A DNA stretch of 16,564 bases, from positions 1-16,564 of the forward strand of contig WJIV01000088.1 in NCBI GenBank assembly GCA_014730055.1. Direction: 5' to 3'. Positions 12,856 through 16,564 of this stretch are shown here, piece after piece (position 1 is the first letter of the stretch; each line of letters begins with the position of its first letter). This stretch comes from Candidatus Bathyarchaeota archaeon (GTDB taxonomy: Archaea; Thermoproteota; Bathyarchaeia; TCS64). A program made the position numbers and the translations under genes. The notes below the pieces were generated by a model. That model had not been told where the DNA came from, made no database searches, and was given only the letters and a program-made list of their open reading frames with translations.

Positions 12856-15800
12856 TTAAGGAAAACTAACCTCGTGAGTATTAATTAACTCATAGAGATT
12901 ACTCATAACCTGGTCCACATGACGTTTCTCAAAACTCTCCAGCGTGTAACATTTCTGTAGAGCATAACAGAGAGCTATTTTGTTTAATGCCTCATCGGTA
13001 AGCCCGGCTACAAGAGTAGAAGCAACGTTAAAGCAGTGCTTGTAAAGTATTTCCCACATATCAGATCCCCCCTCATTAATAGTCTCAACGAAGATATTGT
13101 GATAAAATTCATCATCCAGACTCTTTTGGAGACTGTATCGATATCTGCATGTTCCGTCATCACATATATTTCCACAGAAACTCTCAGGTTGTTTCCCATG
13201 AACTAGGCTTAGAAAAGTCTTAGAAAATGAATTTATTTTCCCTTCATCAAGTTCAAGACGTCTCTCCTTTATATAATTGGATAAAGTATCCACATAGAGA
13301 TCAAGGAAATTTGATAACACCTTTGACTGTTCATCATAAGTCCAGTGGTATTTTGAGCCTAGATATCCGAAAAAGTTTTCGGCTCCCTGGATTGCAGCGC
13401 AGATTTTCACTCCAATGGGGTTACCGCTAATTCGAGCCTGGTCATTTCCCGTCTCAAACATCTGAATTAAAAAATCCTCGTAGCCTATATTTTCGACAAG
13501 TGATAAGACTAGTGGGTGGTACGCGTTTCGGATCCTGTAATCTTCTCTTATTTCCTCACCTACATCCTTGTATAAGCATACTTTACTGCAGAAGACTGGA
13601 CAAGACAGATAAGGCGAGATATAATGATCATCCCCAAGATATGTACTCATCTTTTCTTGAATTAACAAGTCCTCATCAAGTTCTGTGATATCGTCAAGCT
13701 TTGCATATGGAACCTGTATATTATATGCTCCGTCGTCGCCATCACTGTAGACTACAGCTTCACCAACGGATAAAGTTGCAACGATGTCGGCTTCCTCATT
13801 CTTTATGTTCATGGATGAAGCCATTACCCTTCGATCATCCTCCGAGACGATCCTGTGCATTACTTTTAGGTTGGTATTCTTCACGACATCTGATGAAAGC
13901 TTTGTAGGTATCTGCTCCGCTATTAGGAATCCCTCACCATAAGCTCTAATCTCAGATAGAATATTGGTGAAAGTCTCAACCGCCTTTCCCTTCATATCAC
14001 CTTTAAATGCGTTATCTTTATCCGTATTACCTAGAAGCCTGTGAGCTTCCTCAATGACTGTAACATGGCCCAAGTCCTTTTCCTCAGAGAATCCTTGGGC
14101 TACATAGTACTCATACATCATTGTTAGTACTAGCCCCATCATGAAGGCTTTCTCCTCGTCATCACCTAAAGTCTCAAGCTCCAGTATAGTAGGACGTTTC
14201 AGGAGGTTTTCGAAGGACACAGAGCTTTTAGTATCAAGCATAAGACCTTTTCCACCAATTCTCAGACTGTTTAACCTGGTCTTCAGGGAAGATTTCAACT
14301 CCATCGTCGTCTCAGGGCTATAGCCAAGCTCGTCCACAACATCATCAACCTTATTGTACAGATCCGTCAGTGTCGGGTAAGCGTTAATGTGGACCCCCCG
14401 GGAGTTCCTGTTAGAGGTTAGATCCCACCCCTTATCGCGATAGATCTCGTAAAGACAGCGCTCAAGGACGTGAGGTAGTGGTCCCCACATGTAAAAGCTG
14501 GCATTAAATACAGACTTAAGCAGATCAAGGTGAGTCTGAACCGAGATCCCTTCGTGAACCTTGAACGGGTTCAGCCTGAAAGGTGAGACGTTATTATCCC
14601 CTAGAGTAAACACTTGAAGCTTGTCGCTGAAAACATCACTATAAAGCAGCTTTCGGTACTCAGTCTTCGCAGGCTCCAGCACTAAAAAAGGTATATCCTT
14701 CCAGATGAGATCCCTCAACATGTAAAATAGGGTATTAGTCTTGCCACTTCCCGTTCCACCAACAATTAACCCATGTTTCTTCAGACCCTTCACAGGCACC
14801 TTATAGTAAGAACTAAGGCGTTTACCCTGATCAAGAACCTCACCAACGTTAATCCCATCTTCCTCTTCCTTAGAAACGTTGAACCTGACATAGGGCATAA
14901 CTTTGAACCCTGGAAACTCCTGACTTGGAAGCTGTATAAGATTAGCCAGGTCACTGGAAGCTAAGATGTTGGAGTACATGTAAGGCCACTTGAACTGCCC
15001 TGGTGATGCTGGGGCAGGGTTCAGTATTAACCCCGGCTTGGCGTATCCACCAGTTAATTGCAGAGTCCTTATCCTATCTGGCACACTTTCCCTACCAGAG
15101 AAAGCAGACTTGGCAAGTGCTTTAAGCTGGTCCAGTGTATCAGGTCTATCTGCATACATGAAAAAATTTGAGACCCATAAACCCTGAGACTTGGACCTCT
15201 GAAGCTTCTCAAGATACTTCTCCAGCAGAGCCTTGTACTGCCTAACTGTGGGATTCTCCTGTCCTACATGCCTCTCTGATTCAAGGATAATTCTAATCTC
15301 ATTCAGCACCATATTGAATAAGGAGTTTATCCCCTCATTTTCCATAGGACTACCAACAACAACGAACCCACAGCCGCGACCACTTATCCCTCTCATAAGT
15401 CTCTCAATGTTAGCGAAATCTATACGCTCCTGTAAGATCTTCTCCGATGGAGCTCCTGTCATAACACCCATATGGTTAAAAGCTGAAAGTCTGGATAACA
15501 TTGCTTCACCTTTAACTGATGTCAAGTCTAGGCCGTGGAAAGAACTCTCCAAACAGGTCTTCAGAATGTCAGCGTTAAGATTGAGAGATGACCCATCCTC
15601 AGAGAAGGTACCAAAAATAATCTCCAATCCACCATCTTTACCGCAGGCGGAGAAAAAAACTGGGACGCCACTCTCAAAAAGCCCTGAGACTAGATCTTCC
15701 ATCACAAGACTGATAGAAAACGATTCCTCCCTTCTCTCACCCCAAAACTTCGGTAAACCCTTAATATGAAAGAGACGTAAATCCCCCAAGCTCTTCATGT

Positions 15801-15900
15801 TTATTTTATTAGAATTAACTACTCCTCTTAACTGATCAAGAAAATCTCTCTCAAAGTACTGTATATTCTTGGGAGAAAACCCCTGCCTTTGCATATGCAA
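12856..15900 (-). CDS. HerA/VirB4-type ATPase (DUF87-like) with C-terminal cysteine clusters
   Basis: 1014 residues; TTG 15900, or better ATG 15894 (residue 3). The N-terminal 370 residues match the long pre-ATPase region of this group (LRLFHIKGLPKFWGERREES, 41-60; DRPDTLDQLKALAKSAFSGR, 251-270). The RecA-like core has Walker A GGTGSGKT (381-388), the hallmark VLEPAKTEYRKLL (407-419), Walker B VTVIEEAH (613-620) and the HerA/FtsK sensor region AEQIPTKLSSDVVKNTNLKV (661-680). HerA-type enzymes form hexameric ring motors that move DNA or protein; VirB4-type relatives power secretion. After the core lies an unusual tail with C-x3-C-x3-C (Cys767, 771, 775) and C-x3-C-x4-C (Cys909, 913, 918), a likely metal site. 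No nuclease (NurA) gene is adjacent. It is convergent with the 1019-residue gene, so a functional pair is possible but not proven. Cytosolic, perhaps docked to the membrane. Confidence 0.85.
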   Translation of the reverse strand: MHMQRQGFSPKNIQYFERDFLDQLRGVVNSNKINMKSLGDLRLFHIKGLPKFWGERREESFSISLVMEDLVSGLFESGVPVFFSACGKDGGLEIIFGTFSEDGSSLNLNADILKTCLESSFHGLDLTSVKGEAMLSRLSAFNHMGVMTGAPSEKILQERIDFANIERLMRGISGRGCGFVVVGSPMENEGINSLFNMVLNEIRIILESERHVGQENPTVRQYKALLEKYLEKLQRSKSQGLWVSNFFMYADRPDTLDQLKALAKSAFSGRESVPDRIRTLQLTGGYAKPGLILNPAPASPGQFKWPYMYSNILASSDLANLIQLPSQEFPGFKVMPYVRFNVSKEEEDGINVGEVLDQGKRLSSYYKVPVKGLKKHGLIVGGTGSGKTNTLFYMLRDLIWKDIPFLVLEPAKTEYRKLLYSDVFSDKLQVFTLGDNNVSPFRLNPFKVHEGISVQTHLDLLKSVFNASFYMWGPLPHVLERCLYEIYRDKGWDLTSNRNSRGVHINAYPTLTDLYNKVDDVVDELGYSPETTMELKSSLKTRLNSLRIGGKGLMLDTKSSVSFENLLKRPTILELETLGDDEEKAFMMGLVLTMMYEYYVAQGFSEEKDLGHVTVIEEAHRLLGNTDKDNAFKGDMKGKAVETFTNILSEIRAYGEGFLIAEQIPTKLSSDVVKNTNLKVMHRIVSEDDRRVMASSMNIKNEEADIVATLSVGEAVVYSDGDDGAYNIQVPYAKLDDITELDEDLLIQEKMSTYLGDDHYISPYLSCPVFCSKVCLYKDVGEEIREDYRIRNAYHPLVLSLVENIGYEDFLIQMFETGNDQARISGNPIGVKICAAIQGAENFFGYLGSKYHWTYDEQSKVLSNFLDLYVDTLSNYIKERRLELDEGKINSFSKTFLSLVHGKQPESFCGNICDDGTCRYRYSLQKSLDDEFYHNIFVETINEGGSDMWEILYKHCFNVASTLVAGLTDEALNKIALCYALQKCYTLESFEKRHVDQVMSNLYELINTHEVSFP

Positions 15901-16018
15901 CCAGAATATTTTAACAAAATGAACTAAAAGATATTACTATTTGGATAAGTATAAGAAATTCAAAATGCGAACGACTTGACTAGTTTAATATAAACAAGGA
16001 AACATTAGACTATCGGGC
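15901..16018. other. Divergent intergenic region before the ATPase and the YdeI-like gene
   Basis: 118 bp, A/T-rich. Rightward it carries the clear TATA at 15984-15994. Leftward, candidate boxes such as GTAATATCTTTTA (about 15929-15941, minus strand) and TTAAAATAT (about 15906-15914) are weaker, so the ATPase promoter is not fixed. Confidence 0.35.
15984..15994 (+). promoter_or_regulatory. TATA box of the YdeI-like gene
   Basis: TTTAATATAAA is centred 30 bp before the ATG at 16019. There is no SD between them, so a leaderless or near-leaderless mRNA is expected. Confidence 0.55.
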
Positions 16019-16564
16019 ATGGTCTTCTGGAATAAAGTGAATACTCTTTATGTTTATGACCGTGAAGACTGGAGATCATGGCTCGAGAAGAATTTTGAAT
16101 CAGAACGAGAAGTTTACTTACTATATCCCAAAAAATCCTCAGGGAAGCCAAGAATCTCATACAATGATGCAGTTGAAGAAGCATTATGTTTTGGTTGGAT
16201 TGATAGCATTGTCAGGAAATTCAACGAGTGGTTTAGTGCCCAGCGATTCAGCCCCCGCAAGAATAAGAGAAATTACTCACAGCCTAATATTGAGCGATTG
16301 AGGTGGTTACAAAAAGAAGGCTTACTCCACCCTAGAATTGAAACCGAGGTGAATGAAGTCATATCTCAGGAATTTGTCTTTCCAGAGGATATAATTGAAA
16401 GGCTCAAAGAAGACAAAGAGATCTGGAAGAACTATCAAGGCTTTTCTGAAGGCTATAAGCGGATTAGAATTGCATATATTGATAGTGCTAGAAAACGACC
16501 TGAGAAATTTGAAAAGAGGCTTGGGAATTTCATAAAGAAAACAAGAGCTAACAAGGTATACGGC
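16019..16564 (+). CDS. YdeI/OmpD-associated (OmdA) family protein, 3' end missing
   Basis: ATG 16019 opens a frame with no stop for 182 codons to the right edge. The family signature is clear: W-LEKN at 18-26, VYLLYPKKSSGKPRISYNDA (about 33-52), VEEALCFGWIDSIVRK (about 53-68), FSPRKNKRNYSQPNIERLRW (about 77-96), and a C-terminal helical part with GYKRIRIAYIDSARKRPEKF. Full-length members are about 190 residues, so only a few residues are cut off. In enteric bacteria YdeI is linked to polymyxin and cationic-peptide tolerance through OmpD; in an archaeon without porins the role must differ and is unknown. Cytosolic. It is divergent from the ATPase and probably unrelated to it. Confidence 0.85.
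   Translation, partial: MVFWNKVNTLYVYDREDWRSWLEKNFESEREVYLLYPKKSSGKPRISYNDAVEEALCFGWIDSIVRKFNEWFSAQRFSPRKNKRNYSQPNIERLRWLQKEGLLHPRIETEVNEVISQEFVFPEDIIERLKEDKEIWKNYQGFSEGYKRIRIAYIDSARKRPEKFEKRLGNFIKKTRANKVYG

Noticed and set aside
15233..15769. 178-codon open frame on the plus strand opposite the ATPase
   Set aside because: It lies fully inside the strongly supported ATPase gene on the other strand, shows no motif or promoter, and its Ser/Pro-rich composition is what the antisense of such a gene gives.
6176..15900. Complete contractile injection system locus
   Set aside because: No sheath, tube, spike, baseplate or cap protein is visible; only the 1019-residue protein has cargo-like segments.
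1..16564. tRNA, rRNA, CRISPR array, transposase or integrase
   Set aside because: None found on reading the intergenic stretches: no T-loop/acceptor pattern, no regular spaced repeats and no transposase or integrase motif.

Overview
The window looks like a chromosomal stretch from an archaeon. Most free-standing genes have TATA-like boxes about 24-32 bp upstream of the start codon (before 5590, 7333, 7990 and 16019), which fits leaderless or short-leader transcripts. Strong Shine-Dalgarno matches appear at an internal operon gene (AAGGAGGT before 5135). Gene ends carry T-runs. The lineage cannot be named from the sequence alone. I see no rRNA, tRNA, transposase, integrase or CRISPR array.

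Left part (1-5600). A partial small protein runs off the left edge. Two decayed or frame-broken genes follow: a small multi-pass membrane protein broken at a T6 run, and a DNA alkylation repair (AlkD-like) gene reduced to fragments by an internal deletion, a frameshift and stop codons. The minus strand then carries a VOC/glyoxalase-fold protein, two different MFS transporters, and a two-gene overlapping operon. The operon pairs a cyclophilin-like (DUF3830-like) protein with a helical protein resembling the C-terminal domain of cucumopine synthase-related proteins. Next to two MFS carriers it could make and export a small molecule, but this is inference.

Middle and right part (5890-15900). A zinc-ribbon mini-protein is divergent from a secreted or anchored coiled-coil protein. 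After it come two tandem paralogous membrane proteins with OB-like tails, each with its own copy of the same promoter. Three bases after the second lies a CHAT-domain cysteine protease with His and Cys intact. Next is a 1019-residue protein with segments like those of DUF4157-type proteins linked to contractile injection systems or polymorphic toxins. Facing it is a 1014-residue HerA/VirB4-type ATPase with cysteine clusters. Together these look like an accessory conflict, delivery or envelope-surveillance module; it is the best candidate here for an undescribed system. How its parts cooperate is not shown by the sequence: a plausible model is membrane or envelope sensing by the OB/TM proteins, proteolysis by CHAT, and a large substrate or effector handled by the pump-like ATPase.

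Right edge. A YdeI/OmdA-family gene starts from a clear promoter and runs off the window.
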